Shown here: one piece after another, positions 11,001 to 22,245 of the stretch | How positions within the stretch are numbered: the stretch's first letter is position 1 | Layout: every line of letters begins with the position of its first letter | Source: Cladorhizidae sp. MBARI D1340-BT2 | Lineage: Eukaryota > Porifera > Demospongiae > Poecilosclerida > Cladorhizidae | Direction of reading: 5' to 3' | Assembly (NCBI GenBank): GCA_028752905.1 | Contig: JAQNBH010000011.1 | Span: forward strand, 3,534,322 to 3,598,321 | Length of the DNA: 64,000 nt | The notes under the pieces: generated by a model | What the model saw: the letters and a program-made list of their open reading frames with translations, nothing else | Database searches by the model: none | What the model was told of the DNA's origin: nothing | Position numbers and translations under genes: made by a program

Positions 11001-13333
11001 TCAGGCTTCTCATAAGAGACAGACAGACAGAGATACCCACAGATAGAGGGACACACACCCACACACAAACACAAACACACACACAAACAGGCATACACGC
11101 ACACAGACACACCCACACATTGAGTAATAAACTTACAAAGTTCAGAGTGATAGTTTCCTGAATGCTCTGCTTAAACCACAGAGGAACAACCACCCCCAAC
11201 AAAATGTAGCAGAACAGAGCAACACTGAACATGGCTGATATAAGGTGCCATAGGTACTCCTTCTGCCTGACGGGGTGCGTCAGAGAAGCTATGCCCTGGT
11301 GCAGGATGAAAGCATACGTCAAGACCGGGATGCCCGTCAACCAACCGCTGGGATGAAACTTTGCCACAATATCCCGAGGGCTTAGGTAAGAGTAATTATA
11401 CAAGGCCTCCTCAGGGTAGTCGGAAGTGTTTCCTGGTGGCGATGAATCAATAATAGCACACACATCCTTTCTTTGACTAAGCTTAACAATGGCGTATATA
11501 ACAATAGCTGCCACAGTCAGGAACCTGAAGAAGCCAAGTATCATCTGAAGAATGGCTTGGTCCTTCAGGTCGATAAGAGAGAGAGAGATCACAATCAAGG
11601 CAAAGAGAAACAGGGAGAAATAGTAGGCATTTCGGCAGGATGCCTCTTCCGGGAGGACGACATGCTGGAAAGGGTCTGGGCTGTTAGCACACTTGACAAT
11701 ACCGCTGAAATTGTACGGGATATTGACGGCCCACGCCGAACCTGCCACCGTGGAGAAGGACCAGAGAGCCAAGAAGCAGTAGACGCTGAGGATTACCAAG
11801 TACACGTACTTGACCCACTTGTTGAAGAAGATCTCACACAACTCCAAAACCTCAAACTTTCGCTTGGTCGTGATCTCAAAGATAGGGTGAGTCCTGTTGC
11901 TCGTCATTCCAAGGGATAGGTCATTGCTGCTGTCCAGGACATTGCCCTTCTTGGCTTTGTTATAGTACTCCAGAGCCTGCAACATAAATACAGACAGAAG
12001 GGGGGGGGAGATTACAATTTGACAGAAGGGGAGCGGGGGAGATTACAATTTGACAGAAGGGGAGCGGGGGAGATTACTACAATTTGACAGAAGGGGAGCG
12101 GGGGAGATTACAATTTGGCAGAAGGGGAGCGGGGCAGATTACAATTTGACAGAAGGGGAGCGGGGGAGATTACAATTTGACAGCAGGGGAGCGGGGGAGA
12201 TTACAATTTGACAGAAGGGGAGCGGGGAAGATTACAATTTGACAGAAGGGGAGCGGGGGAGATTACAATTTGACAGAAGGGGAGCGGGGGAGATTATAAT
12301 TTGACAGAAGGGGAGCGGGGGAGTTGACAATTTGACAGAAGGGGAGCGGGGGAAATTATAATTTGACAGAAGGGGAGCAGGGGAGATTACAATTTGGCAG
12401 AAGGGGAGCGGGGGAGGTTATGAGTTAATATTTCAAACTCCACCTCACAAAAAGTATTTGGTTGTAATTAATATATTTCATGCAAAATATATATCTGATT
12501 GTGAGTTCTAGCCACTAATATTCACTGCACAAAATTGGTGAAGCTTAACAACCAAATCACGTGATAATCTTTCACAACAACACCAATTCAAAATGGAGGC
12601 CTACCCTATAGGTATGAGCAGTGAATCAAGACAGTTTTAAGCAAGCTTCCTGCATGGGTGGGGAAGGAGGGCACATCATAGCATGCAAGGGTAGACGCTA
12701 GTCGACTCATTTCTAAGTCACATGCAAAGCAACACATTGGGCTTGTGTTATACTTGAACCTGCAGCTATTTTGGTACATACTCCCACGGGAAGAAAAGTA
12801 CCTAACGAATATGTCCAAATATATCATACTATCTAGAAATCCACGTGGTCAGGCCATCTCCCCACTTATCCAATTGTCCAACATAATTATAAGCACATTG
12901 TTCACTAAAGATTATAAACAAAACAAAAAGACAAATTCTTTACCTCCACATTCCTAAAAGCTCCACATTCCTAAAAGACCTAAAAGACGCCAAATCACAT
13001 GAAATCAGAAAATGTACTTCGAAGTGTTTTTTTAAATTAATTAAAAAAATTTAAATTATTATTTATTAAAAAAATTCTTTTCACAACTGGCATGGGCCCA
13101 TCTCATTTCAAGCCGTTATTAATAGCTCTGGGGAGACTTTCTGGTGAGGAAGGCTGCACAAGCACTCATGTTTTACCAGGTATCAAGCAGAATCCTTTGC
13201 TCTGAAATGAGGTACTCGTGGATCGATTTCTTCGCGGAAAGTTTTATCGTAAACGTAGCCTTTGCTTGTCTTCTTAAATGGAGTTAATTCTTATACCAAA
13301 TTACAGCTTATTGTATTTCATTCCAACGACATG

Positions 13334-13367
<34 letters not shown>

Positions 13368-16300
13368 TAATAGGTTACAGATTTAAATGTATTATGGCTA
13401 CATTAGAAGAAGATAAAGCTTAAATTAAGTCAAGACCAATCAGCTCATGAAATGATCCTTGGCATATGCAGTGCCACGGCATATCTAGTGCCACTGCATA
13501 TCTAACAGTCCCCACTCCCAGCAAACCCACCCAAGCACAAGGGCAAGTTGACAATAGCTCTATAGGGAGACACACTGGACCAACACCACACTGGGTGGAG
13601 GCAGGTTGAAGTAGGTTACCAATAGCTCTATGCGGACACACATTGGACCAACATCACACTGGGTGGAGGCAGGTTGAAGTAGGTTGACAATAGCTCTATG
13701 GGAAATCACACTGGACCAACACCACACTGGGTGGAGGCAGGTTGAAGTAGGTTACCAATAGCTCTATGCGGACACACATTGGACCAACATCACACTGGGT
13801 TTGAAGTAGGTTGACAATAGCACTATGGGGACACACATTGGACCAACATCACACTGGGTTGAGGCAGGTTGAAGTAGGTTGACAACAGCTCCATGTGGAC
13901 ACACACTGGACCAACTTCTCACTGGGTCGAAGCTGATTAAAGTAGGTTGACAATGGCTGTATGGGGACACACATTGGACCAACATTACACTGGGTTCAGA
14001 CAGGTTGAAGTAGGTTGACAATAGCACTATGGGGGCACACATTGGACCAACATCACACTGTGTTGAGGCATGTTAAAGTAGGCTGACAATAGTTCTATAG
14101 GAAGACAGATCTGTATAGATGCCAACTATCTTGAGTCACAACAGGTCCAACAGGATTTCTTACAGTCATTATGCTGTTCTTATGTATATAGATTTCATAG
14201 ACCAGGATTGGGGGGGGGACTTGTAATAGTCTGCATGGCCCTGGGTAAGTCAACAAATAACACATTGCAGAGGTGATTATATGTACACAGTGCACTAGGA
14301 GGTGGTTAAAGGATCATACCTGCAAAAAATGCTGAGATAGTGTGGATGAGATTCGCAGCTGTGCATCAGAGAGAGGTCTAGTGCGGACATGATTAATTAA
14401 ACATTCATGATTAATTAAAGGCCCATTAACAATATGCTGCTGTTACTAGCAACGCGTTATTCTTGAGATGAACATGAAGTTACACTGGGTCACTTCACTT
14501 GAATAGACTTGATTTCTAGCTCCAGTTGTGATGCATCAGTCGACAAGTGTTGGTGTGCTTTATTTGTGTTTCCGCCAAAAAAAATCTCCTTAACTCTTAG
14601 AACCCGAGCGGCCGGTTTTTCGGCCGATACCTAGAGTTATGTATACTACATCACATGATCTGTGGCTAATTTGATTGGTTAATAACTATAGGTTACATAG
14701 GCGCATAACCTACACTTTTAACCGCATGTAGTTTAGCGCATGCGCAATGTAGTATAAGTAAGATAGCCTATTCAAAAGAGTCGGTTATGCGCCAGTGTAA
14801 CCTACTCGTTTGCTGTTACATCCCTCGGTTTCGCCTCGGGGTAACCGCAAACTCGGAGGTTACATAGGCACATAGCCGACTCTTTTGAATAGGCTATCCT
14901 ATACGTGTATATCATTATGAAGAAATATAATCAACTTTGAACTTTCGAGTAATTTTTTTTCTCGACGAGGACCACAGGGTGAGAGGCATGCACATATTAG
15001 GGAGCATAGGGTTCTAAGGGTTAAGGGAGAGATGAGGAGAGGTTTGACAGAGGCAGTGAGGAACTTTCTTAGTGAATGCGATGTATCATACATCTTTAGG
15101 AACTGAAGGTTCATAAACTAATGATGAAGTTTGTGTGTAATCCCAGGTGAAAGTTCATACAGTTGAAACGAAGCCATGCAACGAGGGCGATATTGTGAAC
15201 TGCTCAAAGTGACGTGGTGTGACCCAAAGTGATGTGGTGCAAACTAAAGTGATGTGCGAGGTATTGTGAACCAGCCTTTAATTAAAAAAGCCATTGGAGC
15301 TCTGAGTGTAGCAGACATGGCATTACTCGAGCAAAACTACACTGTCATGTGACCTCCATAAACTATTTGTGCAGCTGCTACCATTTTACAATTGAACTGG
15401 TAGCCACATCAGCTCCAGGGCATATTCCAAAGGTCAAGAAAGCATTACCTTTTATCACCTCGAGGTCTGGAAGAACTCTAATGGGAAGCCAAGTATTTCA
15501 CTACTACTATATGAAGAGGACCATAAAAATAAAAATTAATTAATTTAAAAAAATTTATTTTTTGGCCGACTTTGCGTTCATAAATTTTTGTTTGTGGCGT
15601 GTATCCCCAAAACCTACTTTGAAAAGGTCAGCGCCTAAGCACACATTAGCTGCTGTATATACAGCTCAGCACTGGCAAGCTGCAGGTGTGGTTCTGCTTC
15701 ACCTGGGGACCCCTTGCCATGGGTAAGTGAGTGGTGAACCTACTCCTAGCTTGCAGTGCATGACCTTATAGCAGCTGCTCTACCAGCTGCTACAAACACA
15801 GCACCACTAGGGGGGGGGGGGGTTTGGGGGTTGATAGTGTACAGATGGTGTAAACATGCTGTGTACTTTCCCACGCCATTCAGAAATTCCCAAAATACAT
15901 GAGACCCAAGAAGTCCCAGGTGAGGGAACTGATCATTTACCATGGAGTCTAGAATCTAAGACTTGTGGTTAGGGGACTGATCATTTACCATGGAGTCTAG
16001 AATCTAAGACTTGTGGTTAGGGGTACTCTGGACTCAAGGACTAGGGTTAGGGTTAGGGCTAGGGCTAGAGCTATGGATAGGGGAATCCCAGGGCTGGGAG
16101 TAAGGTATTCGGGTAAGTATTCTAGGGCCAAGAAAATCCTTGGATAGTCCCAACTATCCAAGGATACAAGTACAGTATTCCTAATAGTCATGCTGCATAA
16201 TCAAGTCACCCTTACTAGGGACAACCAGATATAGATCCAACTATCCTGGGGTACAAGTATTCCTAATATTTGTGCTATATAATCAGTCACCTTCACTAGC

Positions 16301-17100
16301 AACAACCATAATTATCTCTACCCAACTATCCTGGGATATGCTGTATAATCGGTCACCTACACAAGGGGCAACCGATATAGACCAAATATCCCAGTTATAG
16401 CATCCCTGTAGGCAGTCCTATCATCACCAGCTGGCTACCCGTGCAAAAACATTGTCCAACATTTTTTCCCCAATGGTTGTCTAGTGCATGAGCTACAGAC
16501 ACCAGACCTTTTTTCTCTTCTCTCACCGGTCCCTATTACTTGCTGGAAAAGGCTCCATTACTTTTCATAGCATCCTATTCTATCACCCCAGAGCTTTGCC
16601 ATGGTGTTGATTGACTTATGGTAGATTGGTTGGCCCATCCATCTATAGGTCAGTAAATGGTAGCTACACACAGTGTATACCACAGCCACTTAGCTATGGC
16701 TTTTCCAAAGCTACTTGGTAAGAGAACTAGAGAGGCTATCTCTCACCCCACCACAATGGTGAGAACTGACAACACCACACAAATGCTAATTCCTAAACCC
16801 TTTTATCTTTCCTCTCATTCCCCCTTACAGATGAATCCCTGATAATCCCGAATAACTCTTTACCTGAGCTCTGGCCATGACCTCTAGCAAGTAATTGGCA
16901 TTGATCCAGCTGATTGTCGAGATCAACAACAACGACGGAATGGCTGCCAGATATCCGCTGTAGAAGAAGGCGTATGGGATACCCAGAAATCCAGTCCCCA
17001 GGCAGAAATTAACGATGAAGAAAAATCCCAAGAAAATGTGAACCGTTTTTATGTTCTGATTAGTATCGACCATAGTCCCTGAACTACCATCCATTGACAT
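7402..17100 (-). CDS. TMEM104-like: TMEM104-like amino acid/auxin permease family membrane protein (paralogue B), complete, 3 coding exons
   Basis: Second copy of the same family, with 565 residues from exons 17100-16864, 11976-11137 and 8022-7402. All junctions are phase 0 and at the same protein positions as in paralogue A. It has NFCLGTGFLGIPYAF in helix 1, FEITTKRKFEVLELCEIFFN after the first loop, TLNF at the exon 2 end, and FPSVDV and TIVNNIYI in exon 3. The N-terminus has Met residues at 1 and 3. The first ATG is used here, and an in-frame upstream extension exists but has no ATG. Both genes point the same way, and shared intron positions imply a tandem duplication. Introns are 4887 and 3114 nt, against 222 and 1016 nt in paralogue A; the growth comes from repeats and MITEs. 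The substrate is unknown. Confidence 0.85.
8147..9078. mobile_element. 932-bp non-autonomous element with TTAA flanks (piggyBac-like target site)
   Basis: Terminal inverted repeats GGGAGGCTTTTACCATTT at 8147-8164 and the same sequence reversed at 9061-9078 are directly flanked by TTAA on both sides (8143-8146 and 9079-9082). TTAA is the hallmark target duplication of piggyBac-superfamily elements. The ends here start GGG rather than the usual CCC, so family placement is tentative. There is no transposase. The element lies in intron 2 of TMEM104-like B. Confidence 0.7.
9136..9242. repeat. Short tandem duplication (about 57 bp x 2)
   Basis: The stretch starting AACAACCTGCTAATATTTTT and ending AGAAAATTTAAAAAATA occurs twice in a row, just outside the TTAA-flanked element. 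Confidence 0.85.
9260..9870 (-). pseudogene. Unrecognised frameshifted coding remnant
   Basis: The minus-strand frame from about 9870 to 9571 encodes non-repetitive, gene-like sequence (LEVECLYGHVYKGPLTWILV, NPITLMLAGTKLRKTDTML). It meets a stop and then seems to continue in other frames (FAREILRHTYFLIVQG, VDGKFLDVTANILEVLQS) to about 9280. This pattern suggests a decayed gene with several frameshifts. No family was recognised. It lies in intron 2 of TMEM104-like B. It could also be chance open sequence. Confidence 0.3.
10371..10480. mobile_element. Dispersed palindromic element, copy 1
   Basis: This copy carries the family core ATAATCAACTTGAAG, a CTCCCTCGA box, and GATGCTCTAGCCTTCA, partly repeated in inverse to its right (GAGGGAGCGAATTTAAATCG). 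It lies in intron 2 of TMEM104-like B. Confidence 0.6.
11020..11125. repeat. (AC)n-rich low-complexity tract
   Basis: CA-rich dinucleotide sequence mixed with AGAC repeats, a few bases past the exon 2 donor of TMEM104-like B. Confidence 0.85.
11137..11976 (-). CDS. TMEM104-like: TMEM104-like B, coding exon 2
   Basis: The acceptor is TTATGTTGCAG and the donor TTT|GTAAGT. It has 280 codons. An Asn-rich extracellular-type loop (PPGNTSDYPEEALYNYS) is a candidate glycosylation site. A minisatellite begins only about 16 nt upstream of the acceptor. Confidence 0.87.
11993..12420. repeat. 31-bp minisatellite, about 14 copies
   Basis: The unit contains GACAGAAGGGGAGCGGGGGA followed by GATTACAATTT. 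The array abuts the exon 2 acceptor of TMEM104-like B (11977). On the transcript strand it is C-rich and pyrimidine-rich, so the branch point and much of the upstream splice context probably lie within the array. Confidence 0.95.
12421..13543. other. Intronic sequence without recognised genes
   Basis: Intron 1 of TMEM104-like B. AT-rich, with a short (TAA)n microsatellite at about 13336-13372. Nothing else was recognised. Confidence 0.6.
13544..14100. repeat. About 68-70-bp minisatellite, 8 diverged copies
   Basis: Each unit includes AGGTTGACAATAGCTCTATG and GGACCAACATCACACTGGGT. One unit lacks part of the GGAGGCA segment. It lies in intron 1 of TMEM104-like B. Confidence 0.92.
14101..16863. 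other. Intron 1 of TMEM104-like B, 5' part
   Basis: Besides the MITE at 14.6-15.0 kb, this stretch holds a G11 run at about 15811 and a 47-bp direct duplication (15931-16020, containing GATCATTTACCATGGAGTCT twice). It also has a short telomere-like tract (GGGTTAGGGTTAGGGCTAGG at 16044) and a degenerate 75-85-bp tandem repeat at 16149-16385 (CAACTATCCTGGGATAC and related). No gene was seen. Confidence 0.6.
14594..15020. mobile_element. 427-bp MITE with TTAA flanks and a large internal hairpin
   Basis: The ends are CTCTTAGAACCC (left) and GGGTTCTAAGGG (right), giving inverted repeats that begin CYCTTAGAACCC. Both are directly flanked by TTAA (14590-14593 and 15021-15024), the piggyBac-type target duplication. 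Inside, 14757-14904 forms a near-perfect palindrome: GATAGCCTATTCAAAAGAGT pairs with ACTCTTTTGAATAGGCTATC, and the inner arms are GTAACCTACTCG and its complement. There is no coding capacity. It lies in intron 1 of TMEM104-like B. Confidence 0.75.
16864..17100 (-). CDS. TMEM104-like: TMEM104-like B, coding exon 1
   Basis: Seventy-nine codons, from the first ATG to a CTCAG|GTAAAG donor. It has a polar N-tail of about 22 residues, two helices, and ends in VMARAQ. Confidence 0.85.
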
Positions 17101-18309
17101 GTTTACGATAGTGAAGAGACCCTTAATAAAGAGCAGCTTTCCTTTATGCTCCACCCACCCCAACGCATGCGTGCGCTGAAAATGGCGACAAGTCAGTGTC
17201 AACGAGTGTTACTTGGTATCTAGCACCCCATCATTTATCAGCGAGCGAACGAAGGTGTGATATAACAAACAACAACAGCAGGTGCGTTATGGGACAAAAC
17301 TTGAAGTGGATGAATATAACACGCTGAACAAGTTTAAGTGTGATAGAGCAAAGAAGAATGTGAAGTAAAGGGAAGCCAAGCAGAAGGGCATGGGAACTTC
17401 GAAGCATTTGATGATGGTAATGGCAAAATCTAACAACGCAGGGATTTCACTTTCAGCTCTGTATTTTCCAAGACTGCTTACACAAGATCTGCAGCCACGG
17501 ATGTGAGTACGGAGGTTGCTGAGGATGACCGGGCATTTTATCATAATCCGAAGAGTTGTGTTAAATTACTGCAGTGCTGATTTGGTCATCATGGTGTTGA
17601 GGATTGTGACATGGGGGAGAAGTCAAGAATTCCAGATTCTGAACTGGTGCAAGATTGAGCAACCTGATGTCTTGCAACATATTAAAGGGATGACAGATTT
17701 AGAAATGGAAAGTGCATGTTGAGTATGGCTGTGAGAGGAACTTTATTAGTGCATGTTCCCAGAGAGGAAGCAGGGTTGAGGTCATTAGGCAGTGCTTTCT
17801 GCAGGAATTGTCAGAGTGCTACTAAAGGGAAGACCAAGCAGAAATTGTCGAGCTTATTAAAGTGATGACAGCGCTCTAGTGTATACTGCATGAGAAGCGG
17901 AAGGAAAATGTGGAGCAAAGACAAGTTCCAGGGACTGCAAGCTTGTGTAAGCAGTCACGGAAAATAACGGAAAATACAGAGCTGAAAGTAATGTCCTACC
18001 AATAGAACACACTAAACAATCCGTACCCATCCTTGTGAAGGCCTCACAACTAGCAATATCTTGCTCTCAGCAAATATTTGCCACCCACAAGCTACAAAAA
18101 TGGAATGAAAATAAATCTTTGCTAACGTAACTATCTAACTTAACTATTTTACTCTATCTTAAAATGTAATTGCATTTCTACCCCACCTCCCTCTTGCCCT
18201 TGCCATGCCCATCCCTACATTCTAACAGACATGTATCATGATGTACGCATGTGTCCGAGGTATTGTCAAGATATATATATAACTTTGTCTTAAAAAAAAA
18301 TAATAGCAC
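17101..18309 (+). pseudogene. Promoter-side region with decayed LINE pieces
   Basis: Upstream of TMEM104-like B. The plus strand at about 17320-17420 encodes NKFKCDRAKKNVK, which recurs nearly identically at 18312 as NKFKCDRAKKKVK. It resembles the basic linker between endonuclease and reverse transcriptase in LINEs. An inverted match joins 17450-17500 and 17935-17990 (CTTTCAGCTCTGTATTTTCC). All frames are broken. Confidence 0.5.
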
Positions 18310-19035
18310 GCTCCTGAACAAGTTTAAGTGTGATAGAGCAAAGAAGAAGGTGAAGCAGTTGGTTAGGGAAGCGAAATAGAAGGCATGGGAAGCATTTGAT
18401 GATATTTGAAGAAGAGGAACTCATGGTTTTGGAAGACCATGAAGAAAATGAAAGAGGAGGAAGTGGATGAAGAGAGGTACTGGGACTGAGGAAAAGAATG
18501 GGAATGAAGTGGAATAGGTGCTCAAGGTGTGGAGAATATTTTGACGGACTCTTTATCGAAGATGTTGGGTGTGTGCAGAATCAGTGGCTGAATGTAGAGG
18601 AGGAGCAAGAACTTGGCTAGAGTCAGAGGTGAATTAGGCCATCAACATAGCAAAGGTGGGAAGGCATAATGGGATCATGGTTGAGACGACGGAAGGTGGG
18701 AGGGGAGGGGATTATAAAGTGGATGACAAAGCTATTCAATGTGGTGTGGGAGGAGAAGGCAGTTCCAGAAGATCGGATGATCAGTTTCGTCCTCCCTCTA
18801 TGAAGGAGAAGAAGAGTCGAAGAAAAGGGAATTTTCGAGGAATAGGTCTGCTGAGTATTCCAGGGAAGATGCTAGGTCGTTAGTGGTGCAGAGAATGAAG
18901 AAGTGCATGGAGGAGCAGATTGGAGAAGAGCAGGATGGATTTTGAAGTGGTAGGTCATGTTCGGACTATCTCCTCGTGCAGCTGATGAAGGATAGAGCAT
19001 CCAGTCGACAGAGTAAGTTTCAAGTAGATTATTGA
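18310..19035 (+). pseudogene. Decayed LINE: linker and N-terminal reverse-transcriptase fragment
   Basis: Plus-strand pieces in shifting frames read like the start of a non-LTR reverse transcriptase. They are KAWEAFDDI and FWKTMKKMKEEE, then KLFNVVWEEKAVPED and FVLPLYEG, the motif FRGIGLLSIPGKMLGR, then MKKCMEEQIGEEQDGF with a stop, and SGRSCSDYLLVQLMKDRAS. Frameshifts and stops show it is dead. The downstream palm motif (YADD-type) is missing; the element is truncated near 19035. Confidence 0.75.
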
Positions 19036-20810
19036 GAAGGGGGTGGGGACCAAAGTTCATCCTTGAGCTCTCCATACAACAATTCCTTCCTCTGCCACCA
19101 TTTTCTTACCCAATACAGAACACACTTGCCACCACATATACTACAGCACAGTGTGACACTGTAACAGTAACTAGCACTAATATTATCAACTACTTAATTA
19201 ATAATAATATTCATAATATTAATAGTTATTAGTGTCCCACTCAAGGAGTGGAGAGGGGAGGGGACCAAAGATCATTCATAAGCTCGCCATACAACAGTTC
19301 ATTTCTCCTCTGTCACCACTTCCCTACCCAATAACACACTCGCCCACCTGAATTACTTACTTACATCACTGAATCACTTACTCCCTCCACACCTTTCCCA
19401 TAATGCCACCTTTCCATCCTTACCCACTCTTCTATATTTATCCAGCTACTATCCAGCCCCTATAATTCTGCACATCTCATACCAGTACCAGCCGACCTCT
19501 CTTGAATTCCTCACACCAAGAAATGTCCCACATCTTCCCCTGCTCCATTATCGCACATGATACACCTCTCATCCCTAATTATCCATCGCTTCTTATCTCT
19601 AATAACCCAGCTGATGCAGTCCTGCAACCCCCATCTTCCTGACCATGCATGGACCTCACATACCTCTCCACCCTTGCACCATTCATTGCCAATTTATAAA
19701 ACATCATCATTTCCTGTTTACTTCCTCCTCCCCATTTCTCACCTTCATTCCCCTTCCACTTATATACTGACCCAACCTTGTTCATTAGCTCGTATTTTTT
19801 CCTCAAGAGCTCATAATATTCTTCCCACCATCCAATTCCTCATCCTCTCTTAGTTACAAATCTGCTGTGTTCCAATACCTCTGTCTTACCAAACAAAACC
19901 TTCATCTCTTCCCTCCTCTCCTCCAGCTTCCTCCACCCCATATCTCCCCATATTGCCACTCCTGCTACTGTATTACTTGCCCCCAACAATCACCTAGCCA
20001 CTCTCATCTGTGCTAACTCCAACTTCTTGCAAGCAATATGACCTCCTGTCCACCACACTTCGGCTGCATACTCCAAACTAGGTCTCACTAGAAGCTCCCA
20101 CACCATTCTTCCTCTGTCTACTTCCACCTGCCCATTCACTCTACTCATCCATGTCATCTTCCCAGTCCATCCAGGGGTAATGTTCAGTTAGAAGAAGATG
20201 GCAAAGAAGGTAGAAAAGGCATCAATTGAAAAGAAGTGGAGACAAAGGAGAGCCAAGCCTAAGTGCATTCTCCACAGTGAATCACTTTGACCGCCTTCCG
20301 TTCAATATCACCATTGTCTCCATCCCACTATATAATCCTACACATGTCCTCACAAGTTTCTCCTCTATTGCATACTGCTTCAACTTGTGCAACAGTCTCC
20401 CTCCCTCCACACGCTGTCGTATGCCTTAACTTATGTCCAGGAAAGCCAGATAGGAATTTTTCTTCTCTCTTATTCCTTACTTCACAAAATTCTTTTAACA
20501 CCAACCACTGGTCCAAACATCTCCTTGGGCTCCTAAATCCTCCTTGTGCTTCCGTCAAAATCCAATCCTCAGCAAACCTTCCCAACCTCCTCACAAACAC
20601 CTTCACTACACTACAACCTAATGCAATCTCTATAATTCCCTACTTGGTCTTCCTCGCCATCCTTATGGAGAGGTACTAGCAAACTCCTCTTCCAGTCAAC
20701 TGGGAAAATTATTCCACATCTTTTCCTGGTTCTCAGTCTAAATTACAATCTCCAACTACCTGACTTTAAGGACCTCACATACCTCTCCACATCTGCACCA
20801 TTTTTTTTTT
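19036..20810 (-). pseudogene. Decayed LINE(s): reverse-transcriptase and C-terminal fragments, minus strand
   Basis: On the minus strand, 20606-20470 encodes RRLGRFAEDWILTEAQGGFR and a following CLDQWLVLKEFCEVRNKREE, an RT fingers/palm segment. 20160-19900 gives remnants of the thumb region, and 19806-19579 gives ARVERYVRSMHGQE with a possible zinc-knuckle remnant after it. Two separate C-terminal ends are seen: ELLYGELMNDLWSPP near 19258-19310 and ELLYGELKDELWSPP near 19045-19090. That implies two insertions or a tandem duplication. Another fragment of the same region is at about 20760-20800. All are broken. Confidence 0.72.
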
Positions 20811-21138
20811 GCACTTTAGCTACCCTGGCTGTTGTCTGGCCTCCTCTAAACCAACCGGCTCATCTACATCTTTTCCTTCCACGTTAATGATTTAATGTTG
20901 CCATTGCTGAGCCTGTTAAGGCCATCACATATATAATACAGCACAGTGTGAAACTATTTAGTAACTAACCTAATAACAATCTATATTTTAAAAGGAAGAC
21001 TCGACATCCGAACCAAAATAAATGGTTACGTCTACATGAAAGCAAATACACTAATACGTCACTCTCCCCTACGTCATCTTTTTTTAGTTTGAATTCAAAT
21101 TTTGACTGGGAAAACCACACTAGGCGATCGTAAATGCA
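20811..21138. other. PIF1 upstream region
   Basis: About 330 bp between LINE debris and the PIF1 start codon. The promoter and 5' UTR should lie here. An out-of-frame ATG sits 5 nt upstream of the chosen start (21134). No TATA box was assigned. Confidence 0.4.
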
Positions 21139-22245
21139 ATGGAATCTGGTAGCTTGAAATGTTGCTGCGTGGTGGAGAAGATGAACGAAGTGGGTGAAGT
21201 ATTGCATAAGCGACTGTGCAAATTTGCCATTCTTGAGCTAGGGAGGAATGAAGTAGAAGATGTCGTTTTAAAACTTTCTCATCCCAGAGGCCCTCCACAG
21301 GGACCCTTTACTGTAAGAGAACACTCTATTCATAAGCGCTTCTTGAAGGAAGGGAAGGCCTCTATCATTCTAAAGACACAGAAATTACAACTCTTACTAT
21401 CCAACAGCCCCCCTGATCAGCTCAAGGCTTTTCTCCAGAGCCTATCCATCAAGCTTGCAGCCAGAGGCAAGTTGCAGGGCTCCCATAGGAGGATGCTTGG
21501 GGACATTTCCCTTAAGTTTAACGAGATCAGCCCCCTCAATGAGAACGACCTCGAGAATGCTAAGAAAGCAGCAATTAGAAGAGCTAGGGGAATGGTGAGC
21601 CCAGGGTGTCCTGGGAGGTCAAAATCTTGTAAGGAAAATGCCACAACTCCACAAAGGCAAAGGATATCTGCGTTTGGGTCACAAAAAAGAAAACTGTCAG
21701 ACATGACATCTTCAACAAGTGCAAGCACTCACCCAGCAAAGAAGCCAGTTCTGCTCAAGAGTTCATCTCTTCCTCCTCTGTCTACAGAACAAGTAAGAGT
21801 ACTTCAGCTGGTAAAGACTGGAGTAAGTGTTTTCTTCACTGGAAGTGCTGGAACAGGGAAGTCGTATTTACTCAAACGCATCATCAGTGCCCTCCCTCCA
21901 GAGACAACATTTGCCACTGCCAGCACTGGAGCTGCAGCATGCCTAGTTGGAGGCACCACTCTTCACTCCTTTGCTGGAATTGGGTCGGGGAATGGGTCCT
22001 TGGAAAAATGCATCACCATGGCATGCCGAGATCAGCACGCATGCATGTGGAAGAAGTGTTGCTGCCTTGTAGTCGACGAGATCTCCATGATCGATGCAGA
22101 ACTCTTTGACAAGATTGAAGCAGTCGCGAGAGCGGTAAGGAAGAGCAAAAAAGTGTTTGGTGGGATTCAGCTGGTGCTTTGTGGAGATTTTCTGCAGCTT
22201 CCTCCCGTCTCCAAGGAAAGTGGCAGGAGGAAGCACTGTTTCCAG
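21139..22245 (+). CDS. PIF1: PIF1 coding exon 1
   Basis: Residues 1-369: the N-terminal domain, a Ser/Thr/Lys-rich linker (about 150-215) and helicase motifs I to III. The donor is TTCCAG|GTATGT, phase 0. Confidence 0.96.

Noticed and set aside
16030..16080. Telomere or telomeric repeat insertion
   Set aside because: Only two or three TTAGGG-like units, grading into GGGCTAG. Too short.
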